Positions 17,701 through 26,879 of a stretch of DNA of 52,923 nt are shown here, in pieces (the first letter of the stretch is position 1; every line of letters begins with the position of its first letter). A program made the position numbers and the translations under genes. The notes beneath the pieces were generated by a model that did not search any database, was not told where the DNA came from, and was given only the letters and a program-made list of their open reading frames with translations. The DNA is taken from assembly GCA_020436025.1 (NCBI GenBank), contig JAGQYP010000023.1, forward strand, positions 1 through 52,923, given 5' to 3'. This DNA comes from Crocinitomicaceae bacterium. Its GTDB lineage: Bacteria > Bacteroidota > Bacteroidia > Flavobacteriales_D > Crocinitomicaceae.

Positions 17701-18082
17701 TAGCGTTGGAATACGTGACCACTACCAGGTTTTGCTCACGAGAAAGTCTTTCTAAAGTTTCGGCTCTTTGAACTACATTATAATTTTCAGTTTCGTCTAG
17801 TTCATACAGGTTTTTGTATGAATCCGGGAAGAAAATAATTCGCTTGTCTCCTTCTGAAATAGCTTCCAAGTCATTCATGAAATAGGCGGCAGCTTCTTTA
17901 TCTTCCAGAATGAAAATGTGATTTCCAGGAACTTGGATTAGAGTAGCATAGGCATAGAGCGCGTTAGCAGAACCCACCATGCGTTCCCATGCAATCTTTT
18001 TTTCAGAATATTTAAGTATTTCTAGCGTTTCCGCTATTTGGGAAGTCTGACTAATTTGCTGTACTAAATCTCCCGGTGTCAT
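14735..18082 (-). CDS. mfd: Transcription-repair coupling factor
   Basis: 1115-residue Mfd, the ATP-driven translocase that removes stalled RNA polymerase and recruits the UvrA excision machinery. Visible regions are an N-terminal UvrB-like module ([29 protein letters not shown]), the RNA-polymerase-interacting domain ([18 protein letters not shown], about residue 440), Walker A GDVGFGKT (~585), DEEQ box [10 protein letters not shown] (~685), the RecG-like translocation region ([20 protein letters not shown]) and motif VI [9 protein letters not shown], then the C-terminal D7 domain. Length is normal. The start codon overlaps the fbp stop by one base (TAATG), so the two genes are translationally coupled. 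Confidence 0.97.
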   Translation of the reverse strand: [1115 protein letters not shown]

Positions 18083-19110
18083 TAATTATTTGAGTTAACC
18101 AAATCGTGTTGCTGAATAAACTCCATTGCCTTTGCAACCATGTTTTTAGATCCTACAAAAAATGGAACTCTTTGATGAAGTTCTTTTGGATCAATATCCA
18201 TGATTCTTTTTTCTCCAGTACTTGCTAACCCACCGGCTTGTTCTGCTATAAAAGCCAAAGGATTGCATTCGTAAAGCAATCTTAGTTTTCCATTTGGTGC
18301 TGCATCGGTTGCAGGGTAAATATAAATCCCTCCTTTAATTAGATTTCTATGAAAATCGGCAACGAGAGAACCAATGTATCTTCCAGAGTAGGGTCTTTTA
18401 GTAGCTTTATCTATTTCCTGACAATAGTTAATGTATTCTTGAACTCCTTTAGAGGATCTTTTGATGTTTCCTTCATTCATGGAATAAATTTTTCCATTTT
18501 CAGGTATTTGCATATCTGGATGCGATAGGCAAAACTCTCCAATAGAAGGTTCAAGAGTAAAACCATTCACTCCGTGTCCGGTTGTGTACACTAGCATAGT
18601 AGAAGAACCATAAATTACATAACCGGCAGCAACTTGGTCTGCACCTTTCTGCAACATGTCTTCTAAATTGGCTTGTGTTCCTGTTTCCGATTTTCTTCTA
18701 TAGATGGAGAAAATGGTACCTATGGAAACGTTTACATCAATATTTGAACTTCCATCTAATGGATCAAACAAAACCACATATTTTCCACTTTTAGAGATTT
18801 CTGATGTAAAAGGCATGTAATCGTCATTTTCTTCAGACCCAATCCCACAAATTTCGCCGCCTGATTTAAAAACTTGGATAAAAGCGTTGTCGGCATAAAC
18901 ATCCAGTTTTTGTTGTTCTTCTCCTTGAACATTGGTGTTCCCGTGAGCACCTAAAATGTCTTCACCTAATCCTGCACGATTTGTTTCTCGATTTACCACT
19001 TTGGCTGCTATTGCAATATCTCTAAGTATAGCTGTTAAATCTCCAGTGGCATATTTAAACTCAGTTTGTCTTTCGATCACAAATTCTGTGAGGGTTTTAT
19101 ACTTGATCAT
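18082..19110 (-). CDS. fbp: Fructose-1,6-bisphosphatase, class I
   Basis: 342-residue class I enzyme that dephosphorylates fructose-1,6-bisphosphate in gluconeogenesis. The metal-binding motif [24 protein letters not shown] is intact, as are [22 protein letters not shown] and the substrate-binding [13 protein letters not shown] and GGIYIYPA. I place the start at ATG 19110 ([15 protein letters not shown]). An in-frame start further up at 19179 would add 23 residues that run into the divergent gene. Its TAA overlaps the ATG of mfd by one base. The pairing with mfd has no metabolic logic and probably only reflects packing. Confidence 0.95.
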
Positions 19111-19169
19111 ATGAAGGATTTGTTTCCGCAAATATCGGAAATCAATTAGAAAATCAGTAAATTTGGGGC

Positions 19170-19433
19170 ATGAATTCAATGGTAAAGCGCATATCTGTTT
19201 TGTTTTTTGCTCTTTTTTTAAGTGTGAATTACGGAATATCTCAATGCGCTATGTGTAAAGCAACAGTTGAAAGTGGAACCGATGGTGGGGCCACAATTGG
19301 GGAAACAGATTACGGGAATTACATCAACATTGGGATAATTTTCTTGATGGTGGTTCCTTATATCATTTTGTTTTTCGCTTTTCGCAAAAAAATCTTCAAG
19401 CTGTTTAGAGATATTCGTCAGGCAAAAGGCTGA
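19170..19433 (+). CDS. Small secreted/membrane protein with Cys-x-x-Cys after the signal peptide
   Basis: 87 residues: a signal peptide ([21 protein letters not shown]), directly followed by CAMCKATVE, a short extracytoplasmic loop ([20 protein letters not shown]), one transmembrane helix ([18 protein letters not shown]) and a basic cytosolic tail. Small proteins starting QCAMC after the signal peptide are common in Bacteroidota. Their function is not known to me. The Q before the first Cys argues against a lipoprotein. ATG 19179 is an alternative start. TAAATTTG at 19158-19165 fits the -7 consensus but is very close to the ATG. Confidence 0.75.
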   Translation: MNSMVKRISVLFFALFLSVNYGISQCAMCKATVESGTDGGATIGETDYGNYINIGIIFLMVVPYIILFFAFRKKIFKLFRDIRQAKG

Positions 19434-19542
19434 TTTTACTCATCTTATCATCGGCAATCACCCATTTTCTGAATTTAAAATTGTTCTAAATAAGTTGCAT
19501 GACAATTTTATGACAAACTGATATTTCAAATATTCGATTTTT

Positions 19543-20793
19543 GTGCTAACTAAACCAAGTGGATTGAAGAGTTTTAAAGTCATTGCAATTACACACAAGA
19601 ATTTCGACTTAAGCGAGTTGGGAAAGTTTCACATAGATGAGCTGAACCAAAAAGAATTGCTGTCGAATTTGAAGTCCACTCTTGGACTGGATGAATTGAT
19701 GTATTTGTCTACTTGCAATCGAGTTGAGTTTTTCATTAAATCTCAGGAGGACTTCAGTTTTAGTTTTTTCAAGAAATTTTTCGAATACTTTATTCCGGAT
19801 TGTAATGATGATGAAACCTACCAGTTGATCACAAAGACAGATGTATATCACGGTATTTTAGCTGCAGAACATGTGCTTAAAGTAGCCTCTTCTATTGAAT
19901 CCATGGTGGTTGGTGAAAGAGAAATCATCACACAGGTTCGAAATGCGTTTGAGAAATGTCGTCAGAATGGATTGACAGGTGATTTTATCAGACTATTGAT
20001 TCGACATACTGTTGAAACTGCGAAGCGAGTTTACACTGAAACGAATATATCTACTCGTCCAGTTTCTATTGTTTCCCTTTCTTTTCATGGATTGAAGCAA
20101 CTTCAAATGCCATTGGATTCTCGTGTTGTTTTTGTTGGAGCAGGAATGACTAACCGCAACATGCTTCGTTTTGTGCAAAAATATGGGTTTACCAATATCA
20201 AAATCTTCAATAGAACAAAAGAAAATGCGGTTCAATTAGCTAAAGATTTTGGTGCCGAAGGATATGGATTGGAAGAACTCTCTAAATTGAAAGATGGTTT
20301 TGATATATTAATTTCTTGTACGGGATCCGAAGGAGCGATTGTAAATGCGGATTTATATGACCGAATGTTGAATGGCGAAACGGATCGTAAAGTTATTATC
20401 GATCTTGCTATTCCAAATGATATTGCAAGTGAGGTAGTTGAGCACAATAAAGTGGAATACATTTGTGTGGAAAAGCTAAGAGTCATTTCGGAAAGAAACT
20501 TGAAAGAAAGAGCTAAAGAAATTGCTAGTGTTGAAGAGATCATTTCTTCCGCTTTAGAAGAGTTTATTGATCGACACAGAGAAAGAGCTGTGGAAATAGC
20601 CATGCGTGAAGTGCCTGAAATGGTAAAGGATATTAAAAACAGAGCCATGACAGATGTATTTGCTAATGAATTGCAATCCATCGATGACGAATCCAGAGAA
20701 GTTTTGGAAAAAGTCATTTCTTACATGGAGAAAAAATATATCAGTATGCCCATGATCATGGCAAAGGAGATCATGTCTAAGCATAAACCCTAG
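19543..20793 (+). CDS. hemA: Glutamyl-tRNA reductase
   Basis: 416-residue NADPH-dependent enzyme that makes glutamate-1-semialdehyde from Glu-tRNA, the first step of C5 tetrapyrrole synthesis. The active-site Cys58 is in MYLSTCNRVEFF. The NADPH site is VVFVGAGMTNRNMLRF, preceded by ASSIESMVVGEREIITQVRNAF, and the C-terminal dimerisation helix is present. Start is GTG at 19543, since no in-frame ATG fits the family N-terminus (FKVIAITHKN). hemC follows after 5 bp, so it is the first gene of a hemA-hemC-hemD run. Confidence 0.96.
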   Translation: MLTKPSGLKSFKVIAITHKNFDLSELGKFHIDELNQKELLSNLKSTLGLDELMYLSTCNRVEFFIKSQEDFSFSFFKKFFEYFIPDCNDDETYQLITKTDVYHGILAAEHVLKVASSIESMVVGEREIITQVRNAFEKCRQNGLTGDFIRLLIRHTVETAKRVYTETNISTRPVSIVSLSFHGLKQLQMPLDSRVVFVGAGMTNRNMLRFVQKYGFTNIKIFNRTKENAVQLAKDFGAEGYGLEELSKLKDGFDILISCTGSEGAIVNADLYDRMLNGETDRKVIIDLAIPNDIASEVVEHNKVEYICVEKLRVISERNLKERAKEIASVEEIISSALEEFIDRHRERAVEIAMREVPEMVKDIKNRAMTDVFANELQSIDDESREVLEKVISYMEKKYISMPMIMAKEIMSKHKP

Positions 20794-20798
20794 ACTTT

Positions 20799-21692
20799 AT
20801 GAATAGAAAAATTATCATAGGATCGAGAGGAAGCGACCTTGCTCTCTGGCAAGCTAATTTTGTGAAATCAAGTTTGAAGAAACTTGGTGTCCAAACAGAA
20901 ATTCAAATCATTAAAACTCAAGGAGATAAAATACAAGATTTGAGTTTTGACAAAATGGAAGGGAAAGGATTTTTCACCAAGGAAATTGAAGAAGCACTGA
21001 TCAATAAAGAAATTGATTTGGCCGTTCATTCACATAAAGATTTAGAGACAAGACAACCATTTGGATTGAAAATATCAGCTGTTTCAGATAGAGAAGATCC
21101 AAGGGAATTAATTCTGATAAAAAAGGAATCCTTTGACCCAAATTTGGAGTTTGGAATCAAGGAAAATGGAATAGTTGGTACGTCTTCTGCTAGAAGACAA
21201 ACCCAATTGACAGCTGAAAGAGCTGATATTCAGTTGAAAGACTTGAGAGGAAACGTGCCGACACGAATAGAGAAGTTAAGAACTCAAGACTACGATGCAA
21301 TCGTATTGGCATATGCTGGAGTTAAAAGGCTAAAAATAGATTTGTCTGAATTTGAAACTCAATTATTGGATCCCAAAAAGTTTGTTCCTGCTCCAGCTCA
21401 AGGGGTGTTGGGAATTCAAATTAGAAAAGAAGATGAAGAGTTGGACAAACTACTTCAAAATTTAAATCATCCTGAAATCCAGGAGCAAATAGGCATCGAG
21501 AGAGCAATTTTAAATCGAATGGAAGGAGGTTGCCAGCTACCTTTAGGAGTTTACTGTGAAAACAAGGGAGGCTATAAAGTATGGCTGAGTTTTGCAAAAT
21601 CCAAAGGAGAAAAAGCTCAGCATTTGGAATTAGAAGGAGATGCTCCTGATATTTTAGTTGAGGGATCTATTCGAGAACTTCAAAAGCTGTGA
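20799..21692 (+). CDS. hemC: Porphobilinogen deaminase (hydroxymethylbilane synthase)
   Basis: 297 residues. It polymerises four porphobilinogen units onto a covalently bound dipyrromethane cofactor. The cofactor-binding Cys245 is in MEGGCQLPLG. The N-terminal IIIGSRGSDLALWQANFVK and LRGNVPTRIEKLRTQDYDAIVLAYAGVKRL are family hallmarks, and the catalytic Asp is in AVHSHKDLET. Located 5 bp after hemA and overlapping hemD by 4 bp (GTGA), consistent with one transcript supplying heme. Confidence 0.97.
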   Translation: MNRKIIIGSRGSDLALWQANFVKSSLKKLGVQTEIQIIKTQGDKIQDLSFDKMEGKGFFTKEIEEALINKEIDLAVHSHKDLETRQPFGLKISAVSDREDPRELILIKKESFDPNLEFGIKENGIVGTSSARRQTQLTAERADIQLKDLRGNVPTRIEKLRTQDYDAIVLAYAGVKRLKIDLSEFETQLLDPKKFVPAPAQGVLGIQIRKEDEELDKLLQNLNHPEIQEQIGIERAILNRMEGGCQLPLGVYCENKGGYKVWLSFAKSKGEKAQHLELEGDAPDILVEGSIRELQKL

Positions 21693-22366
21693 CCCCAAAT
21701 TTATTTATATCGCGTGAAATTGATCAAGATTCCCCCTTTTTAGATCTTGAGGTAAATATATATGCTGCTTCCCAGATTCAAGTTACCTTTAATTCAGAGA
21801 AGATAAATATGACAGAATTTAACTGGATCTTTTTTTCTTCTAAAAATGGGGTTCAATGGGCTTTGAATCAGAATATGAAACTTGAAGCGACAAAGGTTGG
21901 GGCAATTGGAAAGCCCACAGCGAAATTTCTAGAGCAAAATGGAATAGCGGTTCATTTTTGCGGAAAAGATGACCAGCCTGTTGAAGAAATTTCTATTGCA
22001 TTTAATTCGATAGTTGGTGAAAATGAGAAGGTTCTTTTTCCTTTAAGTTCCATCTCCAAAAAATCCGTTTTAAAACATTTTAAAAGACCTTATTCAGAAA
22101 TAGAGGCCTACAAAACGGTATTGGATCCCATACTTTTTGATGTAACTTTTGATTATCTTGTCTTCACTTCGCCATCTAATTTTGAAGGATTTTTCTCTGC
22201 CAATAGCGTTTCTCCCGAAGCAAAAGTTATTGCTATTGGAGAGACCACTAAACGAGAGATTCAGAAGTACCTAAATATTCCTATTTTTATGCCTGAAGAA
22301 AAAACTGAAAAGGCAATTTATGCATTACTTAAGAATCTTATTCCTTCTTCTGATTCCGATCAGTAG
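21689..22366 (+). CDS. hemD: Uroporphyrinogen-III synthase
   Basis: 225 residues. It cyclises hydroxymethylbilane with inversion of ring D. HemD sequences are poorly conserved. The recognisable parts are FNWIFFSSKNGVQWAL, VGAIGKPTAKFLEQNGI, FDYLVFTSPSNFEGFF and VIAIGETTKREI, and the gene directly follows hemC. Start is GTG at 21689, overlapping the hemC stop (GTGA). Its last 47 bp are also the beginning of the next gene in another frame. Confidence 0.93.
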   Translation: MTPNLFISREIDQDSPFLDLEVNIYAASQIQVTFNSEKINMTEFNWIFFSSKNGVQWALNQNMKLEATKVGAIGKPTAKFLEQNGIAVHFCGKDDQPVEEISIAFNSIVGENEKVLFPLSSISKKSVLKHFKRPYSEIEAYKTVLDPILFDVTFDYLVFTSPSNFEGFFSANSVSPEAKVIAIGETTKREIQKYLNIPIFMPEEKTEKAIYALLKNLIPSSDSDQ

Positions 22367-23696
22367 TTGGACGCAAATCAGTGGGGACTGGCATGCCATG
22401 TTGGAAGTGGGTCCTACACAAATCCCATTAGACATCCATATTGATTTTGAAAACAATGTTTTGACTTTGGATAGTCCAGATCAGCAGGTGATGGGGAAAA
22501 ATGTGGACACCTTGGTATTGACCGATTCAACTGTTTATTTTGAAATTAGGGCTTGGAAGGTGAGATACACAGGCAAATATGATCAGAAGAAGGAACTTAT
22601 AAATGGTGAGTTTTTTCAAGCGGGAGTTACTTTTCCTTTGAATTTTGGTCGAGATGAAATTGAGAAAAAGGAAATTAAAAGACCTCAAAATCCACCAGAT
22701 GCGGTAGAATATGAAGTTTTAGAAGTAAGCTTCAAAAATAAAAAAGGGAAGTTTGAACTGCATGGAACACTTACCATTCCTAAAGGAGACGGGCCATTTC
22801 CTGCAGTGGTATTGGCCTCCGGAACTGGGCAACAAGATCGAAATGAGGAAATGATCAAACACAAGCCTTTTCATGTTCTTGCCCACCATTTAACCAGTAA
22901 TGGAGTCATGGTATTGCGTTTTGATGATCGATTTTTTGGAGAATCACAACCCAAGTTTTTCAATTCCACGATGGAAGATTTTGCATCGGATGTGAGCTCC
23001 GCCATTGATTTCCTTTCTAAGCAAAAGAAGGTTGATAAGGATAAGTTAGGTGTAGTGGGTCATTCTGAAGGAGGAATTCATGGACCTATTGCAGCCTCTC
23101 AAAACAAGAAAATCAAGTTTATTGTTTCCATGGCAGGAGTAGGAGTTCGAGGTATCGATTTGCTCATTCGTCAGCGAAGGCTATTATTGGGAGTTGAAGG
23201 CGTTACTTTAGAATCTACTTTTGTGAAAGACAGTTTAATGCTTCTGAAGATTTATAACGAAATCAAATCTGAGGATGGCTTGAAATATGAAGAAACTCAA
23301 CAAATTGTTAAAGATTTTTTTGATAATCTTACTGAAGAAGAGATTAAAGAATTTGGGGATTCACCGAGCATTGTGAAGCAGCAGATTCCTCAGTTTTTTG
23401 CTATGAAGGCGATTCAATCCTTTTTGGAATATGACCCAAAACTATATTGGGATCAAGTACAAATTCCAGTTTTGGCATTAAATGGTTCAAGGGATATTCA
23501 GGTTGAACCCACTCAAAATTTGACGGGATTTAAGAGTTTGTTTAATCATCCAAAATGCGAAACCTATTTGTTTGATGGGCTGAATCATTTATTTCAAAAA
23601 TGTGAGTCCTGCACTATTTCAGAGTATGGATCTATTGAAACTACCATTGAGCCTGAAGTACTTGATAAAATTACAAGTTGGATTAAAGGACTTTGA
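22320..23696 (+). CDS. Secreted alpha/beta-hydrolase (dienelactone hydrolase / S9-like esterase or peptidase)
   Basis: 458 residues: a signal peptide (MHYLRILFLLLIPISSWTQ), an N-terminal ~120-residue beta-rich domain, then an alpha/beta-hydrolase with nucleophile Ser249 in GHSEGG, Asp392 in NGSRDIQ and His423 in LNHLF. FPAVVLASGTGQQDRNEE precedes the oxyanion region. It acts in the periplasm or at the surface on an ester or peptide substrate that cannot be named. The start at 22320 lies 47 bp inside hemD. It is required to include the signal peptide, so the overlap is probably real. Overlaps the next gene by 1 base (TGATG). Confidence 0.85.
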   Translation: MHYLRILFLLLIPISSWTQISGDWHAMLEVGPTQIPLDIHIDFENNVLTLDSPDQQVMGKNVDTLVLTDSTVYFEIRAWKVRYTGKYDQKKELINGEFFQAGVTFPLNFGRDEIEKKEIKRPQNPPDAVEYEVLEVSFKNKKGKFELHGTLTIPKGDGPFPAVVLASGTGQQDRNEEMIKHKPFHVLAHHLTSNGVMVLRFDDRFFGESQPKFFNSTMEDFASDVSSAIDFLSKQKKVDKDKLGVVGHSEGGIHGPIAASQNKKIKFIVSMAGVGVRGIDLLIRQRRLLLGVEGVTLESTFVKDSLMLLKIYNEIKSEDGLKYEETQQIVKDFFDNLTEEEIKEFGDSPSIVKQQIPQFFAMKAIQSFLEYDPKLYWDQVQIPVLALNGSRDIQVEPTQNLTGFKSLFNHPKCETYLFDGLNHLFQKCESCTISEYGSIETTIEPEVLDKITSWIKGL

Positions 23697-24466
23697 TGCA
23701 GGAAAAACCCTATGGTATATCAGTATTAATTATTACTCTTAATGAGGAAAGGAATATTGCAAGGGCAATAGAATCAGTTCTTTCCTTCGCGGATGAGATT
23801 ATCATTGTTGATGCAGAGAGCACAGATAGCACCAAATCGATAGCAACTGGATATGAGAAGGTACAATTTATTGTGAGACCTTGGGAAGGATATAGTTCAA
23901 CAAAAAACTATTTGCATTCATTGGCCAATTATTCATACCTATTCTCATTAGATGCCGATGAAGCTCCTGACTGTGAAATGCAAAACGCTATTATAGTTGA
24001 AAAGAAGCAAGGTCTGAAGGGAGTGTATGAGGTGAATAGACTTACGAACTATTGTGGCTCTTGGATTCGGCATTCTGGTTGGTATCCTGATATTAAGAAA
24101 AGACTATTTCCTTGTGGTTCCGCGCATTGGGATGGAGCAATTGTACACGAGGAATTGGTATTTGATAAAGAGTATGAGGTTATTCGGTTGGGGGGGCATT
24201 TGGAGCATTATTCCTATTATTCTTTTGAAGACCATCAGGCTAGGGCGGATAAGTATTCCTTGTTGACTGCTAAAAAGTTCTATGAGAGGGGTAAAAAAGC
24301 TGGAGTTTTAAAACCTTATTTAAGTGGCTGCATGCGATTTATTTCCATGTATCTGGTCAAATTGGGTTTTCTGGATGGGAAAATGGGATTTTGGATTGCT
24401 TGGATTTCTGCAAAATCTAATGTGTTGAAATATAAAGAGTTAAGAAGGCTCAACAAAGGGGCCTAA
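23696..24466 (+). CDS. Glycosyltransferase family 2 (WaaE/KdtX-like)
   Basis: 256 residues. GT-A fold with SVLIITLNEERNIARAIESVLSFADEIIIVDAESTDST at the N-terminus, metal-binding DAD in FSLDADEAPD, and a W-rich acceptor region (HSGWYPDIKKRLFPCGSAHWDGAIVHEELV). This layout is that of lipopolysaccharide core glucosyltransferases of the WaaE/KdtX kind. It should build part of the LPS core on the cytosolic face. ATG 23696 overlaps the preceding stop by one base. The following porZ encodes a protein reported to bind A-type LPS for T9SS cargo anchoring, so the neighbourhood may be meaningful. Confidence 0.9.
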   Translation: MQEKPYGISVLIITLNEERNIARAIESVLSFADEIIIVDAESTDSTKSIATGYEKVQFIVRPWEGYSSTKNYLHSLANYSYLFSLDADEAPDCEMQNAIIVEKKQGLKGVYEVNRLTNYCGSWIRHSGWYPDIKKRLFPCGSAHWDGAIVHEELVFDKEYEVIRLGGHLEHYSYYSFEDHQARADKYSLLTAKKFYERGKKAGVLKPYLSGCMRFISMYLVKLGFLDGKMGFWIAWISAKSNVLKYKELRRLNKGA

Positions 24467-24551
24467 CGATGAAATCTAATTTTTATATACTCCAGATGGA
24501 TTTTTTTCTCTGATTAGTAATAGTTTTTGAATAATTTCGTTTGTTAAAGAG

Positions 24552-26879
24552 ATGAAAATTTCGATGTTGCGCATTTTATCAGTAATAACAGCTTTTTGCT
24601 TTGTTTCCTTTGGATATTCTCAGTTAGGAATAGGTAAGTGGAGATCTCATCCGGCGGGTCACCAGGCATTTTTAGTTGATCATTCTGAAACGAAGGTCTA
24701 TGTTTCGTTGGGAAATAGTTTAATGACTTACGACAAAGAATCCGGGGAGATAGACAATTGGAATTCGGTGAATGCTCTAACGGATGTTAAGATTACTGCT
24801 TTGCAATATGATAATAGCACACAGACATTATTTTTAGGTTATGAGAATGGGAATTTGGACTTGATTCGAAACAATACGGTTTACAATATTCCATCAATCA
24901 GACTAAGCAACATAATTGGGTTAAAATCTATCCAGAGATTTACTTTTAAGGATCAATTGGCTTATATCTGTACTGGTTTCGGTGTGGTGGTCGTAGATCC
25001 AATAAAGTTTGAAGTAAAAGACACGTATTATCCGACTTCTTCCAATTATTTCGTTTACGATCTCGATTTTTTTGATAATAAGATCTATGTCGCAACTGAA
25101 AATGGGATTTATTATGGCCAAGAAGGAAATCCTTTATTGCCTGCCCCTGGTGCATGGACGGCTTTGAACGGAATAGATCTGACTGCAAAATATACGGAGT
25201 TAGAAGCTTCCACTTCACGCTTATTTTTTCTGAAAAAGAACGATGGAGGAATTGAGGATACTCTTTATTATTTGCAGAACGCAGTAGTTACACAAGATCC
25301 AATATTTAATCTTTTAGATTACTCAAATCTAAATGTTCAAAATGACTCCCTAATTTTAAGCTTTTTAGGAGGCGTTCAGGTTTATGATTCATCGTTAACA
25401 TTAGTAGAGAATATTTTTCAATACCCATTTGATACCTACCCTCTTGCTCAGCAAACTGTAAAAGATGGCCCATTTTATTGGATTGCAGATGCCAAATATT
25501 GTTTAGTTCGGTCGGTTAACGCATTTGGTGCAGAAACGTTTAATAGTGGTGGTCCCTATCGAACTGGCTCTTACAAATTGGACTACGCTGACGGTAAGAT
25601 TGGAATGGTAGGAGGGTATATCAATGCAATTGGTGGTGGAAGTTATAATCAAACAGGAATAAATTTATTGGAGGATGAAAATTGGATCAACTTTCATCGA
25701 GATCTTAATCCACAATTAGATTCAGATACCATTTATGATTTCACTACAATAGCAATCAACCCAGACAATGCGAATCAAGTTTTCTTTGGTTCTGCAAGCT
25801 CTCAAGGTGTTTTTGAAATCAAAGGAAATCAAATAGTGAATCAATTTGATAATTCGAATAGTACGCTTCAAAAAAGATCTGTATATGAAGATTATTATTT
25901 GATCAATGATATGAGTTATGACTACGATGGAAATCTTTGGGTAGGGAATTCATTTTGTGTAGATCAATTATTGTGTCGAAGTGTGGATGGACAATGGTAT
26001 TCTTACGACTTAGGAGCAACAGGAAAGAATATTTTGATGTATGAACTATTTGTAGATTATTACAATTTAAAATGGATTGGAACACGGCAGAATGGAATCA
26101 TTGTTTATGATGATAATGGCACACCAGACATACCGACGGATGACCGAAAGAAAACACTGTCAACTGCAGATGGAAACGGAGCACTACCTAGTGGAGATGT
26201 TTTCTGTATAACCATGGACTTTGATGAGGAGATTTGGATTGGAACGGCCACCGGTCTGGCAGTTATTTATAGTCCACAATTGATATGGGATGGTGATCCT
26301 GGGGAATATGACGCACAACGTATTTTGGTAGAAAGAGACGGTTTTGTTGAGGTACTTTTGGGAGAAACACCAATTAATGACATCGAAGTAGATGGAGCCA
26401 ATCGTAAATGGATTGCAACTCAAGGTTCCGGAGTGTTTTTAATTTCTGAAGATGGTACGGAAGAAATACATCATTTTACCGCAAGTAACAGCCCTCTTTT
26501 GTCAGATGATGTTTTTGATTTGGATATCAATCATGTTACCGGCGAGGTCTTTTTTGGAACGGAGTTAGGTTTGTGTTCTTACCGATCCGATGCCACGTAT
26601 GGGGATTTTGATTTTGCTGATGTTTATTCTTACCCGAACCCCGTGAAACCTGAATTTACAGGAAATATTACAATTACTGGATTTGCTTTTGATTCCGATG
26701 TTCGTATTACGGATATTGCTGGTAATCTTGTATTTCGAACTACTTCAAATGGAGGTACCGTTTTATGGGACGGGAAAACTACCAATGGAGAAAGAGTAAA
26801 GTCGGGTGTTTACATTGTCTGGGCGGGAGAGAAAAACGACAAAGGTAGAGCGGTTACCAAAATTCTATTCATCAATTAA
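24552..26879 (+). CDS. porZ: Type IX secretion system protein PorZ (attachment-complex beta-propeller protein)
   Basis: 775 residues with a signal peptide ending near FGYSQ. The mature N-terminus IGKWRSHPAGHQAFLVDHSETKVYVSLGNSLMTYDKESGE and the following LFLGYENGNLDLI, IPSIRLSNIIGLKSI and ICTGFGVVVVDPIKFEVKDTYYP match the PorZ two-propeller layout. From ~690 comes SYPNPVKPEFTGNITI and a C-terminal sorting-type domain ending VTKILFIN. PorZ sits on the outer surface, binds A-LPS and works with the PorU sortase in anchoring T9SS cargo. Its TAA overlaps the recO ATG. ATG 24564 is an alternative start. TAATTTCG (24532-24539) is a near -7 match. Confidence 0.88.
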   Translation: MKISMLRILSVITAFCFVSFGYSQLGIGKWRSHPAGHQAFLVDHSETKVYVSLGNSLMTYDKESGEIDNWNSVNALTDVKITALQYDNSTQTLFLGYENGNLDLIRNNTVYNIPSIRLSNIIGLKSIQRFTFKDQLAYICTGFGVVVVDPIKFEVKDTYYPTSSNYFVYDLDFFDNKIYVATENGIYYGQEGNPLLPAPGAWTALNGIDLTAKYTELEASTSRLFFLKKNDGGIEDTLYYLQNAVVTQDPIFNLLDYSNLNVQNDSLILSFLGGVQVYDSSLTLVENIFQYPFDTYPLAQQTVKDGPFYWIADAKYCLVRSVNAFGAETFNSGGPYRTGSYKLDYADGKIGMVGGYINAIGGGSYNQTGINLLEDENWINFHRDLNPQLDSDTIYDFTTIAINPDNANQVFFGSASSQGVFEIKGNQIVNQFDNSNSTLQKRSVYEDYYLINDMSYDYDGNLWVGNSFCVDQLLCRSVDGQWYSYDLGATGKNILMYELFVDYYNLKWIGTRQNGIIVYDDNGTPDIPTDDRKKTLSTADGNGALPSGDVFCITMDFDEEIWIGTATGLAVIYSPQLIWDGDPGEYDAQRILVERDGFVEVLLGETPINDIEVDGANRKWIATQGSGVFLISEDGTEEIHHFTASNSPLLSDDVFDLDINHVTGEVFFGTELGLCSYRSDATYGDFDFADVYSYPNPVKPEFTGNITITGFAFDSDVRITDIAGNLVFRTTSNGGTVLWDGKTTNGERVKSGVYIVWAGEKNDKGRAVTKILFIN

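Noticed and set aside
19111..19179. Longer N-terminus for fructose-bisphosphatase
   Set aside because: The additional 23 residues do not fit the family and would overlap the divergent small membrane protein gene.
20232..20717. 161-residue open frame antisense to hemA
   Set aside because: Ser/Ile/Thr-rich composition typical of a shadow frame. hemA is complete and conserved on the other strand.
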